Positions 1 through 9,106 of a stretch of 64,000 nt of DNA are shown in pieces. The notes beneath the pieces are model-generated. The model ran no database searches and was not told the origin of the DNA. It saw nothing but the letters and a program-made list of their open reading frames with translations. Positions within the stretch are counted from its first letter, which is position 1, and the number at the start of each line of letters is the position of its first letter. The position numbers and the translations under genes were made by a program. Location: positions 80,062 through 144,061 of the forward strand of contig NZ_JAJOZE010000001.1 in assembly GCF_021166585.1 (NCBI RefSeq), given 5' to 3'. The DNA comes from Metabacillus kandeliae (lineage in GTDB: Bacteria > Bacillota > Bacilli > Bacillales > Bacillaceae).

Positions 1-114
1 TTCACGCTAGCGAATGGGCTGTTCGCATATAATGAAAGCAAGCAAACAAGCTTTCCTATTCCCGCTTTGCCCCTTAAGAATGCTGACAAAAAAACAGTTA
101 TTCATTCGGCTTAG
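1..114 (+). CDS. 3' end of an upstream gene, cut by the window edge
   Basis: Frame 1 is open from the first base to a TAG at 112-114, giving 37 residues with no start inside the window (begins FTLANGLFAYNE, ends VIHSA). It ends 14 bases before the next gene, as a preceding operon member would. The start looks like the end of a hydrophobic segment followed by a polar tail, so a membrane protein is possible, but this is a guess. A chance open frame of this length cannot be excluded. Confidence 0.4.
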   Translation, partial: FTLANGLFAYNESKQTSFPIPALPLKNADKKTVIHSA

Positions 115-128
115 AAAAGGGTGGTGTT

Positions 129-455
129 ATGCTACAAGCCGTTTTAGCTGCTGCATGTATCGGGGGAATAATGGGGCTTTTGGGACACATTAAACGCAAA
201 GGAAGACTGGAAAAGCCCAGAATGACCAAACGCTTTGTTTACCTTGGTTTTTGGGAAGATATTTTTGTTGGGATCGCAGCGTCCATCCTGCTGGTTCTAT
301 CTTCAGAGCCGCAATCCTCACTTCAGCTTGTGATTCTGTCAATAGTGGCCGGCTACAGCGGAGATGCCGTACTCAAAAGCTTTGATTTTGTCAGGCAAAA
401 GGAAGAAACAGAGCCGCCTCCAGAACATCACAAAAAACATTCGCCCCATTCATGA
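129..455 (+). CDS. ytvB: YtvB-like small membrane protein (DUF4257)
   Basis: Encodes 108 residues resembling B. subtilis YtvB, a DUF4257 protein of unknown function. The N-terminus is a hydrophobic, Gly-rich helix (AACIGGIMGLLGHIK); residues about 40-75 form a second hydrophobic region; the last 20 residues are polar and His/Pro/Glu-rich. Two membrane segments with a cytoplasmic tail are likely. The ATG is preceded by a GGGTGGTG-type ribosome site. The gene lies directly upstream of the leuS T-box leader, as in B. subtilis. Family assignment is from remembered sequence similarity; no function can be given. Confidence 0.75.
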   Translation: MLQAVLAAACIGGIMGLLGHIKRKGRLEKPRMTKRFVYLGFWEDIFVGIAASILLVLSSEPQSSLQLVILSIVAGYSGDAVLKSFDFVRQKEETEPPPEHHKKHSPHS

Positions 456-512
456 TCATTTCTTTTTTAACTGCCTCCAATTTTGCTTATTCCCTTATGA
501 AATCAGATCAGC

Positions 513-561
513 TTGCATCCAAAGAGAAAATTCATTACAATAAAAAGCAGAATAGTATACT
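513..561 (+). promoter_or_regulatory. candidate sigma-A promoter for the leuS leader
   Basis: TTGCAT at 513-518 and TACAAT at 536-541 are separated by 17 bases, a good sigma-A match just upstream of the T-box RNA. A second possible -10, TATACT at 556-561, lacks an equally good -35. Confidence 0.5.
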
Positions 562-571
562 TGTGAACGGT

Positions 572-803
572 GAAAAGGATTAGTAATGAATCAATCTGTG
601 TCTAGAGAGCTGGCGGCAGGTGCAAGCCAGCCACAGAAATTCATGAACTCGCCTTGGAGTTGCAAATGGGAAAGCCGATGTGCTGTAGTATTTGCCGCCT
701 GATCCACGATAAGGATTCCAAGCGGGTGCTTTTAGGCACTAAACTGGGTGGTACCGCGGGAGCTGACTCTCGTCCCTTTTTTAGGGGCGGGAGTCTTTTT
801 GCA
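572..803 (+). promoter_or_regulatory. T-box riboswitch, leucine specific
   Basis: A tRNA-sensing leader RNA that controls leuS by antitermination. The conserved T-box TGGGTGGTACCGCG lies at about 744-757. It is followed by a strong terminator hairpin (left arm near 766-778, right arm near 783-794) and a T-run. Upstream, a CTC codon occurs in the sequence GAACTCGCC near 648-656, at the position expected for the specifier loop, and CTC encodes leucine, which agrees with the downstream gene. Uncharged tRNA-Leu would pair with the T-box, favour the antiterminator and allow leuS transcription. The exact 5' end is estimated. Confidence 0.92.
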
Positions 804-841
804 TTCCTATAGCCGTTTACAAGTCCATTAGGAGGAAGCAT

Positions 842-3256
842 ATGAGTTTCAATCATATTGAAATTGAAAAAAAGTGGCAAAATTATTGGCTTTCCAATAA
901 AACATTTAAAACAGAAGACCAGCCTGGCAAGAAAAAGTTTTATGCGCTGGACATGTTTCCATATCCGTCAGGTGCAGGCCTTCATGTAGGGCATCCTGAA
1001 GGATACACAGCAACAGATATTCTTTCCAGAGTGAAGCGGATGCAGGGGTATAATGTGCTTCATCCAATGGGATGGGATGCTTTCGGCCTTCCGGCAGAAC
1101 AGTACGCCCTTGATACGGGAAATAATCCTGCTGAGTTTACTGAGCAAAATATTAACAATTTCAGAAGGCAGATTCAGGCCCTCGGCTTTTCCTATGATTG
1201 GGACAGAGAGGTTAATACGACAGATCCGTCTTATTACAAATGGACACAATGGATTTTTCTGAAATTGTATGAAAAAGGCCTTGCTTATATTGATGAAGTG
1301 GCTGTTAACTGGTGTCCTGCACTCGGAACGGTTCTTGCCAATGAAGAAGTGATTGACGGAAAAAGCGAGCGCGGCGGCCATCCGGTTGAACGCCGTCCGA
1401 TGAAGCAGTGGATGCTGAAGATAACAGCTTATGCCGACCGCCTTCTCGAGGATTTGGAAGACGTAGACTGGCCGGAAAGCATTAAGGACATGCAGCGCAA
1501 CTGGATCGGACGTTCAGAAGGGGCTGAGGTCATTTTCAGCATTGACGGTTTTGATGAAACCTTCACTGTATTTACAACCCGTCCTGATACGCTCTATGGT
1601 GCAAGCTATGCGGTACTGGCTCCAGAGCATCACTTTGTTGAAAAAATTACAGCAGCTGATCAAAAAGAAGCTGTTCAGAACTATTTGGACAAGGTAAAAG
1701 CGAAGAGCGACCTGGAAAGAACAGACCTTGCTAAAGATAAAACAGGCGTTTTCACAGGCGCATATGCCATTAATCCGGTTAACGGGGAAAAGCTGCCGAT
1801 CTGGATTGCTGATTATGTGCTGATGACTTATGGTACTGGCGCCATTATGGCTGTGCCTGCTCACGATGAACGCGACTATGAATTTGCAAAAAAATTCGAA
1901 CTGCCAATACTGGAAGTAGTAGAAGGCGGAGATGTTTCCAAAGAAGTGTACACAGGAGACGGCAAGCATGTGAATTCAGGTTTTCTTGATGGCTTGAACA
2001 AAGAGGATGCCATTGCAGAAATGATTAACTGGCTTGAAGAAAACAGCAAGGGTGAAAAGAAAGTAACATACAGACTGCGCGATTGGCTGTTCAGCCGTCA
2101 GCGCTACTGGGGCGAGCCGATTCCGATCATTCACTGGGAAGATGGCACAATGTCCCCGGTATCTGAGGAAGAGCTTCCGCTGATGCTGCCTGTTACAACA
2201 GAAATCAAGCCGTCTGGAACAGGAGAATCCCCGCTTGCCAATATCGCGAAGTGGGTGAATGTAACAGATCCTGAAACAGGAAAAAAAGGCCGCAGAGAAA
2301 CAAACACCATGCCTCAGTGGGCTGGCAGCTGCTGGTATTTCCTCCGCTACATTGATCCGGACAACAGCGAAGCATTAGCTGATGCTGAAAAATTGAAAGA
2401 ATGGCTTCCGGTTGACACGTATATCGGAGGTGCCGAGCATGCTGTGCTTCATTTGCTGTATGCCCGGTTCTGGCACAAATTCCTTTATGACATTGGTGTA
2501 GTGCATACAAAAGAACCTTTCCAAAAATTGTTCAACCAGGGGATGATCCTTGGAGAAAACAATGAAAAAATGAGTAAGTCCAAAGGTAATGTTGTAAACC
2601 CGGATGAAATTGTCGAAAGCCATGGAGCTGATACTCTGCGCCTGTACGAAATGTTCATGGGGCCGCTGGAGGCATCCATTGCCTGGTCCACAACAGGGCT
2701 TGACGGCGCAAGACGCTTCCTTGACAGAGTCTGGAGACTTTACGTAGAGGACAACGGCGGGCTGAATCCTAAGATCGCTACTGTGAAAGGTGAAAGCCTT
2801 GAGAAAAGCTATCATCAGACAGTGAAAAAAGTTACGGAAAATTACGAGGACCTTCGCTTCAACACAGCTATTTCCCAGCTGATGGTCTTCATTAACGATG
2901 CTTATAAAGCGGCTGAGCTTCCGAAGGAGTATATGGAAGGCTTTGCGAAACTGCTTTCCCCTGTTGCACCGCATCTGTCTGAAGAGCTGTGGGCTAAGCT
3001 TGGGCATGAAGGAACGATTTCCTACGAAGCATGGCCTGCTTACGACGAATCCAAGCTTGTTGAAGATGAAATTGAAATTGTGGTACAGCTGAATGGAAAA
3101 GTAAAAGCGAAGCTTACCGTTTCAAAAGATCTTACGAAAGAGCAGCTGGAAGAAACGGCGCTTGCAGATGAGACAGTTAAGGAACAGCTGGAAGGGAAAA
3201 ATATCCGCAAAGTGATTGCGGTTCCCGGCAAGCTTGTTAATATCGTAGCCAATTAA
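842..3256 (+). CDS. leuS: leucyl-tRNA synthetase
   Basis: Class I aminoacyl-tRNA synthetase that charges tRNA-Leu with leucine in the cytoplasm. At 804 residues it matches the Bacillus enzyme. The ATP-binding signature appears as HVGH at residues 48-51 and the second signature KMSKS at 576-580. Between them lies the editing (CP1) domain, including the threonine-rich stretch TTRPDT. The C-terminal part holds the anticodon-binding helices. The ATG at 842 follows an AGGAGG site. The gene is monocistronic, under the leucine T-box leader immediately upstream, and ends in a rho-independent terminator. Confidence 0.98.
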   Translation: MSFNHIEIEKKWQNYWLSNKTFKTEDQPGKKKFYALDMFPYPSGAGLHVGHPEGYTATDILSRVKRMQGYNVLHPMGWDAFGLPAEQYALDTGNNPAEFTEQNINNFRRQIQALGFSYDWDREVNTTDPSYYKWTQWIFLKLYEKGLAYIDEVAVNWCPALGTVLANEEVIDGKSERGGHPVERRPMKQWMLKITAYADRLLEDLEDVDWPESIKDMQRNWIGRSEGAEVIFSIDGFDETFTVFTTRPDTLYGASYAVLAPEHHFVEKITAADQKEAVQNYLDKVKAKSDLERTDLAKDKTGVFTGAYAINPVNGEKLPIWIADYVLMTYGTGAIMAVPAHDERDYEFAKKFELPILEVVEGGDVSKEVYTGDGKHVNSGFLDGLNKEDAIAEMINWLEENSKGEKKVTYRLRDWLFSRQRYWGEPIPIIHWEDGTMSPVSEEELPLMLPVTTEIKPSGTGESPLANIAKWVNVTDPETGKKGRRETNTMPQWAGSCWYFLRYIDPDNSEALADAEKLKEWLPVDTYIGGAEHAVLHLLYARFWHKFLYDIGVVHTKEPFQKLFNQGMILGENNEKMSKSKGNVVNPDEIVESHGADTLRLYEMFMGPLEASIAWSTTGLDGARRFLDRVWRLYVEDNGGLNPKIATVKGESLEKSYHQTVKKVTENYEDLRFNTAISQLMVFINDAYKAAELPKEYMEGFAKLLSPVAPHLSEELWAKLGHEGTISYEAWPAYDESKLVEDEIEIVVQLNGKVKAKLTVSKDLTKEQLEETALADETVKEQLEGKNIRKVIAVPGKLVNIVAN

Positions 3257-3262
3257 GCAGAA

Positions 3263-3296
3263 GGCGTGAATTCATTGAATTCACGCCTTTTTTATT
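3263..3296. terminator. rho-independent terminator after leuS
   Basis: A perfect stem GGCGTGAATTC / GAATTCACGCC (3263-3287) is followed by a T-run. The convergent gene stops inside the T-run, so the hairpin may serve both strands. Confidence 0.9.
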
Positions 3297-3612
3297 GAGC
3301 CTTTTTGTAGCGAAGATAACTAAAGTGGGAGGTCGGAACGCTTTTTGTCACATTTCCTTTTTCATCACTGTAAATTTCGTATTCCTCGTATTTTTCAATC
3401 ACGTATCCATCTTTTTCTTCAGTGCCGACAAGCTTGTCTTCAAGGGAGGAATAGGTTTCGGCTGCTTTTTCTGCTGGCTCTTCCGAATAATTAAAAACGG
3501 GAACGTCTTCCTCTTCCGCTGCAAACGAACTGTGCACCTCAGGCAAATGATCTGCAAAAGCCGCAACTAGCAGAAGTGCTGCAGCAGCACCAGGCAGCAA
3601 AAGTTTTTTCAT
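3292..3612 (-). CDS. small secreted hypothetical protein
   Basis: 106 residues. The N-terminus is a clear Sec signal peptide: KK followed by an Ala/Leu-rich core, with likely cleavage near the SSFAAEEE region around residue 31. The mature part is acidic (EEEDVP, SEEPAEKAAE) and then carries Tyr/Glu/Lys-rich strands such as YVIEKYEEYEIY. No cysteine, so it is not a lipoprotein. The ATG at 3612 has an AAAGGAGATG ribosome site. It is convergent with leuS and transcribed alone. I do not recognise the family; an exported, acidic, single-domain protein is all that can be supported. Confidence 0.7.
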   Translation of the reverse strand: MKKLLLPGAAAALLLVAAFADHLPEVHSSFAAEEEDVPVFNYSEEPAEKAAETYSSLEDKLVGTEEKDGYVIEKYEEYEIYSDEKGNVTKSVPTSHFSYLRYKKAQ

Positions 3613-3749
3613 TGGATCATCTCCTTTCCTGTTTTCCGTGCATCACCTGCTTGTACATGGTTATGCGGGCTGCTCTAATGGCATGATAGATTTTTATATT
3701 TATTTATTAGAAAATCATGGTAAATTAGGATTAGGGACGGAGGTGCATC

Positions 3750-4049
3750 ATGGAAACAGCGAAAAAAACAAACGTGAGCGCGATTGTCAGCCTTGTGCTT
3801 GGAATCTGCTCACTTGCCATACCTGTTGTTGGCATCATTACAGGAATTATCGGACTTATTTTTTCATTTAAAAGCACAAAAGAAATTAGATTTTCAGGTG
3901 AAGAAGGTCATGGCATGGCCATCGCCGGGAGGGTCTGCAGTATCATTGGCCTCGCGATCAGTCTGCTGGTTTTGATCCTTTTTGTATTTGTCGGAGTCAT
4001 TTCCTTTTTTGTCCCGGAAGATATGGGGACATATGATTCGGAATTTTAG
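3750..4049 (+). CDS. DUF4190-type small membrane protein
   Basis: 99 residues with two long hydrophobic segments, about residues 9-38 (Ile/Gly-rich) and 60-88, separated by a polar loop with a Gly-His-Gly motif (GHGMAIAGR). This repeated helix-loop pattern is typical of DUF4190 proteins, whose function is unknown. The ATG has a CGGAGGTG ribosome site seven bases upstream. It stands alone and ends in its own terminator. Assignment rests on remembered family appearance. Confidence 0.7.
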   Translation: METAKKTNVSAIVSLVLGICSLAIPVVGIITGIIGLIFSFKSTKEIRFSGEEGHGMAIAGRVCSIIGLAISLLVLILFVFVGVISFFVPEDMGTYDSEF

Positions 4050-4070
4050 AGGCTTCTTATTGAAAGACAA

Positions 4071-4099
4071 AACGCTCAGAAAGTCCTGAGCGTTTTTTG
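4071..4099 (+). terminator. rho-independent terminator
   Basis: Stem AACGCTCAG / CTGAGCGTT followed by TTTTT, directly downstream of the DUF4190-type gene. Confidence 0.85.
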
Positions 4100-4109
4100 C
4101 TATGTGAAA

Positions 4110-4676
4110 TTATGAATGCTGATAGCATTTCGTATATTCTTTTTTCATTAAAAGGCTTCTGCAGGCCAATCCATTTTCGTCATAAATCTCCTGATCAACT
4201 TTTAAAGTAATGGTTCTGCTGGAGTTTGGATATTCAGGATCATCATTTAAAATGGTAAGACTATTATCATTCTTCCAGTCTAATGAAAAATTATTTTTAG
4301 CATCACTATAATAGACAGTTTTAACTTTCTTGTTATCAGTGTTTGTAATATCTACCCATACGTTTACTCCGCCAGCTGCACCGCCATAAGGTTCATAAAA
4401 GGCATTAGCTGTATACTTGCCGTCAGGAGAGGTTACAGGTCCAGGCCCCTTTTGGCTGTTTTTCGCATCGAGCGATCCGAAGGTGAAAAAGTAATTCCTG
4501 TACACAAACAGACCAAGAAAAAGCGCAGAACCTGTTAATGCAGTGATCAACAATATTTTGAGTAAGGTCTTCTTTTTTACAAAAAAGAACAATAGTGCGA
4601 TAAATATGGCGGGAAATAATAGTGCAGTTAAGATAAGCGTCAGGAAACCAAGTATATTTAATAAAATGTTTTTCAT
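4110..4676 (-). CDS. DUF5412-type membrane-anchored protein
   Basis: 188 residues. Two hydrophobic segments occupy about residues 5-33 and 40-62, followed by an extracytoplasmic domain containing SPDGKYTANAFYEPYGGAA, the stretch I associate with DUF5412 proteins. The domain is strand-rich and ends with a Cys-containing tail. Function unknown. The ATG has AAAGGAA only two bases upstream, so the start is less certain than most here. It is convergent with the DUF4190-type gene. Confidence 0.65.
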   Translation of the reverse strand: MKNILLNILGFLTLILTALLFPAIFIALLFFFVKKKTLLKILLITALTGSALFLGLFVYRNYFFTFGSLDAKNSQKGPGPVTSPDGKYTANAFYEPYGGAAGGVNVWVDITNTDNKKVKTVYYSDAKNNFSLDWKNDNSLTILNDDPEYPNSSRTITLKVDQEIYDENGLACRSLLMKKEYTKCYQHS

Positions 4677-4727
4677 TTCCTTTCTTTATTTAGGTTAGGT
4701 TTAAAGAAGAATGCTGATTTTTGAGCA

Positions 4728-4860
4728 CCTGTTGATTGGAGTGGCAGGCGGGAGACTCCTGCGGGAGTGCAAGTGACGGGAGACCCCGCAGGAGCAAAGC
4801 GACGAGGAGGCTCCCGCACTGCCCGCGGAAAGCGGACGCCTGCAACGGAAATCAACAGCC
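4728..4860. repeat. GC-rich intergenic palindromic repeat, copy 1
   Basis: A ~133-bp element opening with CCTGTTGATTGGAG and closing with ACGGAAATCAACAG, so its ends are inverted complements; the interior has nested inverted repeats around GGCGGGAGACTCCTGCGGG. A second copy lies at 25376-25510 and a remnant at about 30399-30449. Elements of this look are common between genes in Bacillaceae. Open frames inside it are not genes. Confidence 0.8.
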
Positions 4861-5083
4861 AACTTTAAATTAAATAAACCCAAAAGCTGAGAAGTATTTC
4901 TTTTGGTATTTTAGCATAAATTCCCATTAATTCTTCGCCTATTTAGAATTTATAACTGCTTGCCTGGGAAATGGTAAAATTCTTTCTATTATGGTTTAAT
5001 AGCTACTGAGTGGAAAACATCTAAGATAATGAGAAGCTGACAGGAATCTCCTGTTGCCTTCCCAAAAAATAGGAGCTGATCTT

Positions 5084-5410
5084 ATGCCAGAAATTAATGA
5101 AATTTCCCCGCAGGAATTAGACGAAAAGCTGCAAAAAGGAGAAAAGGTGTCAATCGTAGACGTTCGGGAAGATGAAGAAGTGGCAGGCGGAATGATTCCT
5201 TCAGCCAAGCATATTAAAATGGGCGACATTCCTGACAATCTTTCCTACTTTGACAAAGATACAGAGTACATTTTTATCTGCAGATCCGGCCGGAGAAGCG
5301 AAAATGTCAGTATGTTTTTGCAGGACCAAGGGTTTAAAGTCCGCAATATGACAGGCGGCATGCTGGAATGGCAAGGCGAAACAAAGCCTAAAAGCTCAGA
5401 AAACGAATAA
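5084..5410 (+). CDS. ytwF: rhodanese-like sulfurtransferase (YtwF-like)
   Basis: 108-residue single rhodanese domain. VDVRED at about residues 25-30 begins the fold, and the active-site loop CRSGRRS places the catalytic Cys at residue 66; TGGMLEW near 90-96 is the usual end motif. Such proteins carry persulfide sulfur on the Cys; partner and acceptor are unknown. I chose the ATG at 5084 because an AGGAG site sits at 5071-5075; an in-frame TTG 10 codons earlier has no such site. B. subtilis has a rhodanese (ytwF) near leuS, so the symbol is by position and similarity. Confidence 0.85.
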   Translation: MPEINEISPQELDEKLQKGEKVSIVDVREDEEVAGGMIPSAKHIKMGDIPDNLSYFDKDTEYIFICRSGRRSENVSMFLQDQGFKVRNMTGGMLEWQGETKPKSSENE

Positions 5411-5423
5411 GGTAATGGGATAG

Positions 5424-5460
5424 GCAGTCTGATTCATTAGAATCTGGCTGCTTTTTCGTT
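5424..5460 (+). terminator. rho-independent terminator after the rhodanese gene
   Basis: A 12-bp stem with one GU pair and one mismatch (5424-5435 with 5440-5451), a four-base loop, then a T-rich tail. Confidence 0.75.
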
Positions 5461-5492
5461 TTACTCGATAAAGAAAACGCTTTCTTAATCAG

Positions 5493-5521
5493 GGTTATTT
5501 CCCTATCCTCCCTCATAAACT
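5493..5521 (+). promoter_or_regulatory. candidate sigma-E promoter for the cse60 operon
   Basis: GGTTATT at 5493-5499 and CATAAACT at 5514-5521 are separated by 14 bases, close to the mother-cell sigma-E pattern (-35 near ATA, -10 CATA-type). It lies 22 bases before the first start codon. Cse60 is described as sigma-E dependent, which agrees. Confidence 0.45.
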
Positions 5522-5543
5522 GTCAAAAAGGAGGGGAAGTGCT

Positions 5544-5780
5544 ATGGACGATTTTCACAAGCTGGATGTGACAGAAAGGGTAACCGCAAAGGTTTTGGAT
5601 GAATATATTGAGCTTTACGTGGGCAGAGATGTTATTGGAAGGCTTGTCATAAATGAAGAGGGCAAGCAATATGATTTAACATATGATTATTTGATTGAGG
5701 ATGGAAGAATTTTTAAGCTGTATGATCGGAATTGTGAGCATCGTCAGTATGCGGAAGGGTGTGACATGGGGTGGTGCTGA
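5544..5780 (+). CDS. small hypothetical protein, first gene of the cse60 operon
   Basis: 78 residues, strand-rich and acidic, ending in a short Cys-containing tail (RNCEHRQYAEGCDMGWC, Cys at about 63, 72 and 78). No signal peptide or membrane segment. The ATG follows AGGAGGGG. Its TGA ends one base before the TTG start of cse60, so the two are almost certainly co-translated and a sporulation role is plausible. I do not recognise the family. The clustered C-terminal Cys residues could bind metal or form disulfides, which is only a suggestion. Confidence 0.7.
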   Translation: MDDFHKLDVTERVTAKVLDEYIELYVGRDVIGRLVINEEGKQYDLTYDYLIEDGRIFKLYDRNCEHRQYAEGCDMGWC

Positions 5781-5781
5781 T

Positions 5782-5964
5782 TTGCTGAAGGTTGCCGTGT
5801 TTGATGAAGAGCATGAAAAGGATCTCGAAGGGGAAGTGAATGATTTTCTGGCAAAGCTCTCGGATGAACAGTTTGTGGAGATCAAGTATTCGGTTGCAGC
5901 TACCTGTGACGGAATCGGGGAGCAGGTTTATTGTTTTTCAGCACTTATTTTATACAGAGCATAA
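5782..5964 (+). CDS. cse60: sporulation protein Cse60
   Basis: Exactly 60 residues when started at the TTG at 5782 (LKVAVFDEEHEKDL..., ending FSALILYRA), the size that gives the family its name. Cse60 is a small acidic sporulation protein made in the mother cell under sigma-E; its molecular role is unknown. A GGGGTGG ribosome site at 5768-5774 supports the TTG. An upstream in-frame TTG at 5695 would place the start inside the preceding gene and is rejected. A terminator follows directly. Confidence 0.85.
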   Translation: MLKVAVFDEEHEKDLEGEVNDFLAKLSDEQFVEIKYSVAATCDGIGEQVYCFSALILYRA

Positions 5965-5965
5965 A

Positions 5966-5991
5966 AAAACTCGGGAGGATCCCCGAGTTTT
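5966..5991. terminator. bidirectional terminator
   Basis: AAAACTCGGG / CCCCGAGTTTT hairpin between the convergent cse60 and ytfP genes, with A-run on one side and T-run on the other. Confidence 0.8.
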
Positions 5992-7258
5992 AGCTGTTTT
6001 GAGCATATAGCCCGGCATTCTTTCCAGCAAGTCTGCCTGTTACAAGAGCGGAGGTAATATTGTATCCTCCTGTATAGCCGTGAATATCAAGAATTTCACC
6101 ACAGAAGTACAGCCCCTGTGTGAACTTGGATGCCATTTCCTTTGGATGAATCTCCTTAACGGAAACACCGCCCCCTGTTACAAATGCCTTTTCAATGGAC
6201 AGCGTCCCATTCACGTTAAACTGGAACTGCTTAATGCATTTTGCCAGATCTCTGATCTTTTCTCCTGAAACTTGTGAAAACGTCTGCTGCGGATCGATTT
6301 GATTCCATTGCAGCAGAAATAAGAAATATCGTTCCGGAAGCATGCCTTTTAAAACATTTTTCAATGCCTTTTTCGGCTCATTTTTCAACTGGCTGTGAAT
6401 GAATTGAAAAACTTCCTCTTCATTTTTTTCAGGAAAGGAATCAATGCTCATGGTTACTTCCTGTACACCGAATTTCTTCATCGTTTTCACTACATACTGG
6501 CTGCATCTAAGCACAGCTGGCCCTGATATGCCAAAGTGAGTAAAAAGCATGTCCATTTGATGGGTGACTACCGTTTTTCCTTTTGGATTCAAAACACTTA
6601 AGGCAGCATCGCGCAAAGCAAGACCCTGCAGTTCTTTGCTTTTGATAAAAGACTCTCCCGATGTGAGCGGCACTTCTGTCGGGAAAAGCTCTGTAATGGT
6701 GTGCCCGGCCTTTTTCGCCCATGCATAGCCATCACCGGTGCTTCCAGTCTGCGGAACACTTTTTCCTCCAACAGCAATGACCACTGCTCTAGTATGAAGG
6801 TATTCTCCATTTTTCAAGATGACTCCGCGGACTTGCCCGTCCTCATATTCCACAGTTTTAACCGGCTCATTCACCCTTATATCCACGTTAAGCCGCTTTA
6901 GCTCCCGAAGAAGAGCATCTACAACCGACTGCGCTTTATTGGAAACAGGGAACATTCTGCCATGGTCTTCTTCCTTCAGCTCTATTCCAAGATTTTCAAA
7001 GAAAGAAATAATATCCTCATTGCTGAATTCGGCAAATGCACTGTATAAAAATCGGCCATTGCCTGGAATGTGTTTAATAATTTCATCTATAGGAAGACGA
7101 TTCGTGACATTGCAGCGGCCGCCTCCGGAAATCGCAAGCTTTCGTCCGAGCTTATCGCCTTTATCAAGTAAAAGAACGCGGGCTCCCTGTTCTCCGGCAG
7201 AGATGGCAGCCATCAGGCCTGATGGGCCTCCGCCGATAACAATAACATCATAGTTCAA
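5990..7258 (-). CDS. ytfP: HI0933/YhiN-family FAD-dependent oxidoreductase (YtfP)
   Basis: 422 residues. The N-terminal Rossmann motif [10 protein letters not shown] (about residues 9-18) binds FAD, followed by [22 protein letters not shown], the family signature; GYTGGYNI near the C-terminus closes the FAD site. The E. coli relative YhiN has been reported as an rRNA dihydrouridine synthase (RdsA), so a role in 23S rRNA dihydrouridine formation is a reasonable inference here, not proven. The start is a TTG at 7258 with an AGGT site eight bases upstream; no better ATG fits. Divergent from the ytgP flippase gene. Confidence 0.88.
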   Translation of the reverse strand: MNYDVIVIGGGPSGLMAAISAGEQGARVLLLDKGDKLGRKLAISGGGRCNVTNRLPIDEIIKHIPGNGRFLYSAFAEFSNEDIISFFENLGIELKEEDHGRMFPVSNKAQSVVDALLRELKRLNVDIRVNEPVKTVEYEDGQVRGVILKNGEYLHTRAVVIAVGGKSVPQTGSTGDGYAWAKKAGHTITELFPTEVPLTSGESFIKSKELQGLALRDAALSVLNPKGKTVVTHQMDMLFTHFGISGPAVLRCSQYVVKTMKKFGVQEVTMSIDSFPEKNEEEVFQFIHSQLKNEPKKALKNVLKGMLPERYFLFLLQWNQIDPQQTFSQVSGEKIRDLAKCIKQFQFNVNGTLSIEKAFVTGGGVSVKEIHPKEMASKFTQGLYFCGEILDIHGYTGGYNITSALVTGRLAGKNAGLYAQNS

Positions 7259-7348
7259 AATTTTTACCTGCCTTTTTACATTGTGATTCCTGCACCATTC
7301 ATTATAGCCGAACCGCCTAAAAAGAAAAGCGACAATTCATAAGCTAAT

Positions 7349-7378
7349 TTACGAATGGGCTTCTGATTGTGTTAAAAT
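7349..7378 (+). promoter_or_regulatory. candidate extended -10 promoter for ytgP
   Basis: TGT-TAAAAT at 7370-7378 gives an extended -10; TTACGA at 7349-7354 is a weak -35 at 18-base spacing. Confidence 0.45.
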
Positions 7379-7420
7379 AGAAAAGTTGAATCTTGAATAG
7401 ATAGAATGGTGATTACATAT

Positions 7421-9043
7421 ATGGCGAGTAAGTTGATGAGAGGTACGTTTGTTTTAACGCTTGGGACCTATATCTCGAGGCTTTTAGGAATACTGTTTGT
7501 CATCCCGTTTGCTGAATTAGTAGGGGCCCCGGCAGCCGGTTTGTATAATATAGGCTACACTCAATATATGATTTTCTTAAGTATTGCTACGGCTGGTTTT
7601 CCAATGGCTGTTTCCAAGTTTGTATCTAGATATAATTCATTAGGGGACTATGAGACAAGCAGGAAAATGTTCCGGGCTGGAATTGGCGTGATGCTTTTAA
7701 CCGGGTTTCTTGCTTTTATCGCTTTATATCTCCTTGCGCCTTTTCTGGCAGCTGGAGCGATAGGCAAAGAGAAGCTTGCCTCGGGCATAACACAAGAAGA
7801 TGCCACATATGTTATCAGAATGGTAAGCGCAGGATTGATTGCAGTCCCAATTATGAGTCTGATACGCGGTTTCTTCCAGGGGCATCAGTCAATGGGGCCG
7901 ACAGCTGTATCACAAGTTGTGGAGCAAATCGCCCGGATTGCCTTTTTGCTAATATCGGTGTATGCGATCATGAAAATTTACAACGGCTCAGTAATTACAG
8001 CAGTCGGCTATGCAACATTCGGGGCATTTGTTGGAGCGATAGGCGGTCTTGCTGTTTTATGGTTCTATTGGGTCAAGAGACGCGGCACTCTGGAAGCAAT
8101 GAAGGAAAATAAGGTTCCTCCTTCAGAAATCAGCATGAAAAAGCTTTTTAGGGAGCTTTTCAGCTATGCTTTGCCTTTTGTCTTTGTAGGACTTGCTATT
8201 CCGTTTTCCCAGGCTGTGGATACATTTACAATGATCCCAGCTATAACGGCTTCCGGAAATAAATTTGCTGATACAATCTATGGGTTAGTAACATTTTATG
8301 GAAGACAAATTATTATGATCCCTATTTCCCTGGCAACAGCTTTTGGATTAACGCTGGTACCTACTATAACAAAATATTACACAAACAGAGAATACAGGCA
8401 GATGCATCTGCAGATTAACCAATCCTTTCAGATGATTATGTTTCTTGTGATGCCTGCAATCGCCGGAATAATGGTTCTGGCAGGTCCTATTTATACTGCG
8501 TTTTACAAGTACTCTGCGGAAGGCGTTTTGCTGCTGCAGTGGCAGGCACCGCTTGCTTTATTGTTCTCCCTCTTTACCGTAAATGCAGCGATTCTGCAGG
8601 GGATCAATAAACAAAAGCTTGCTGTTATCAGTCTTGCTTTAGGCTTATTGACTAAAATTTGTTTAAACTATCCGCTTTCCTTTTATTTGCATGGACAAGG
8701 TTCCATTATAGGAACATCTGTCAGCTTTCTTGTTTCCATTCTTTACAGCTTTGCCATGATTAAGCGGCATGCCAAGTTTTCATATAAACAGCTGATAAAG
8801 CGTTCCCTCTTTATATTGCTGCTTACGGTCTTTATGGCTCTTGCCCTTTCCGTTCTTGAGTCAGTCATCGGAATGGCTATTGACTACAAACATGGCAGGG
8901 GAGAAGCTTCTATCGTACTGGTGATTTCCGTTGCCGCTGGTGCAGCAGTTTACCTTTACCTTGCACATAAGTCCCATCTTCTTGACAGGCTGCTTGGTAC
9001 AAGATTTTCCTTTTTAAGAAGAAAAAAAGCAAGAAGTGTTTAA
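7421..9043 (+). CDS. ytgP: MurJ/MATE-type lipid II flippase YtgP
   Basis: 540 residues with about 14 hydrophobic segments across the whole length, a MOP-superfamily (MviN/SpoVB/Wzx) exporter. B. subtilis YtgP moves lipid II across the membrane during peptidoglycan synthesis. The N-terminus KLMRGTFVLTLGTYISRLLG is characteristic, and a Lys/Arg-rich tail (RRKKARS) ends the protein. I take the ATG at 7421 because GGTGAT lies seven bases upstream and the relatives start there; the ATG at 7406 has no ribosome site. A terminator follows. Confidence 0.88.
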   Translation: MASKLMRGTFVLTLGTYISRLLGILFVIPFAELVGAPAAGLYNIGYTQYMIFLSIATAGFPMAVSKFVSRYNSLGDYETSRKMFRAGIGVMLLTGFLAFIALYLLAPFLAAGAIGKEKLASGITQEDATYVIRMVSAGLIAVPIMSLIRGFFQGHQSMGPTAVSQVVEQIARIAFLLISVYAIMKIYNGSVITAVGYATFGAFVGAIGGLAVLWFYWVKRRGTLEAMKENKVPPSEISMKKLFRELFSYALPFVFVGLAIPFSQAVDTFTMIPAITASGNKFADTIYGLVTFYGRQIIMIPISLATAFGLTLVPTITKYYTNREYRQMHLQINQSFQMIMFLVMPAIAGIMVLAGPIYTAFYKYSAEGVLLLQWQAPLALLFSLFTVNAAILQGINKQKLAVISLALGLLTKICLNYPLSFYLHGQGSIIGTSVSFLVSILYSFAMIKRHAKFSYKQLIKRSLFILLLTVFMALALSVLESVIGMAIDYKHGRGEASIVLVISVAAGAAVYLYLAHKSHLLDRLLGTRFSFLRRKKARSV

Positions 9044-9054
9044 TATACTGATTT

Positions 9055-9090
9055 GGCTGAAGCTATAAAGATTAGCTTCAGCCTGTTTTT
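9055..9090 (+). terminator. rho-independent terminator after ytgP
   Basis: Perfect 10-bp stem GGCTGAAGCT / AGCTTCAGCC (9055-9064, 9074-9083) and a T-run. It lies only 16 bases before the next start, so it could also form in the 5' leader of the next gene. Confidence 0.85.
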
Positions 9091-9106
9091 GAATGGAGGA
9101 TTCAGA

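Noticed and set aside
4673-4883. Two 60-codon open frames on the minus strand
   Set aside because: Both lie in the GC-rich palindromic repeat and overlap each other in different frames.
9053-9106. Longer N-terminus for the pseudouridine synthase
   Set aside because: It would translate the ytgP terminator hairpin; the ATG at 9107 has a proper ribosome site and gives the normal S4-domain start.
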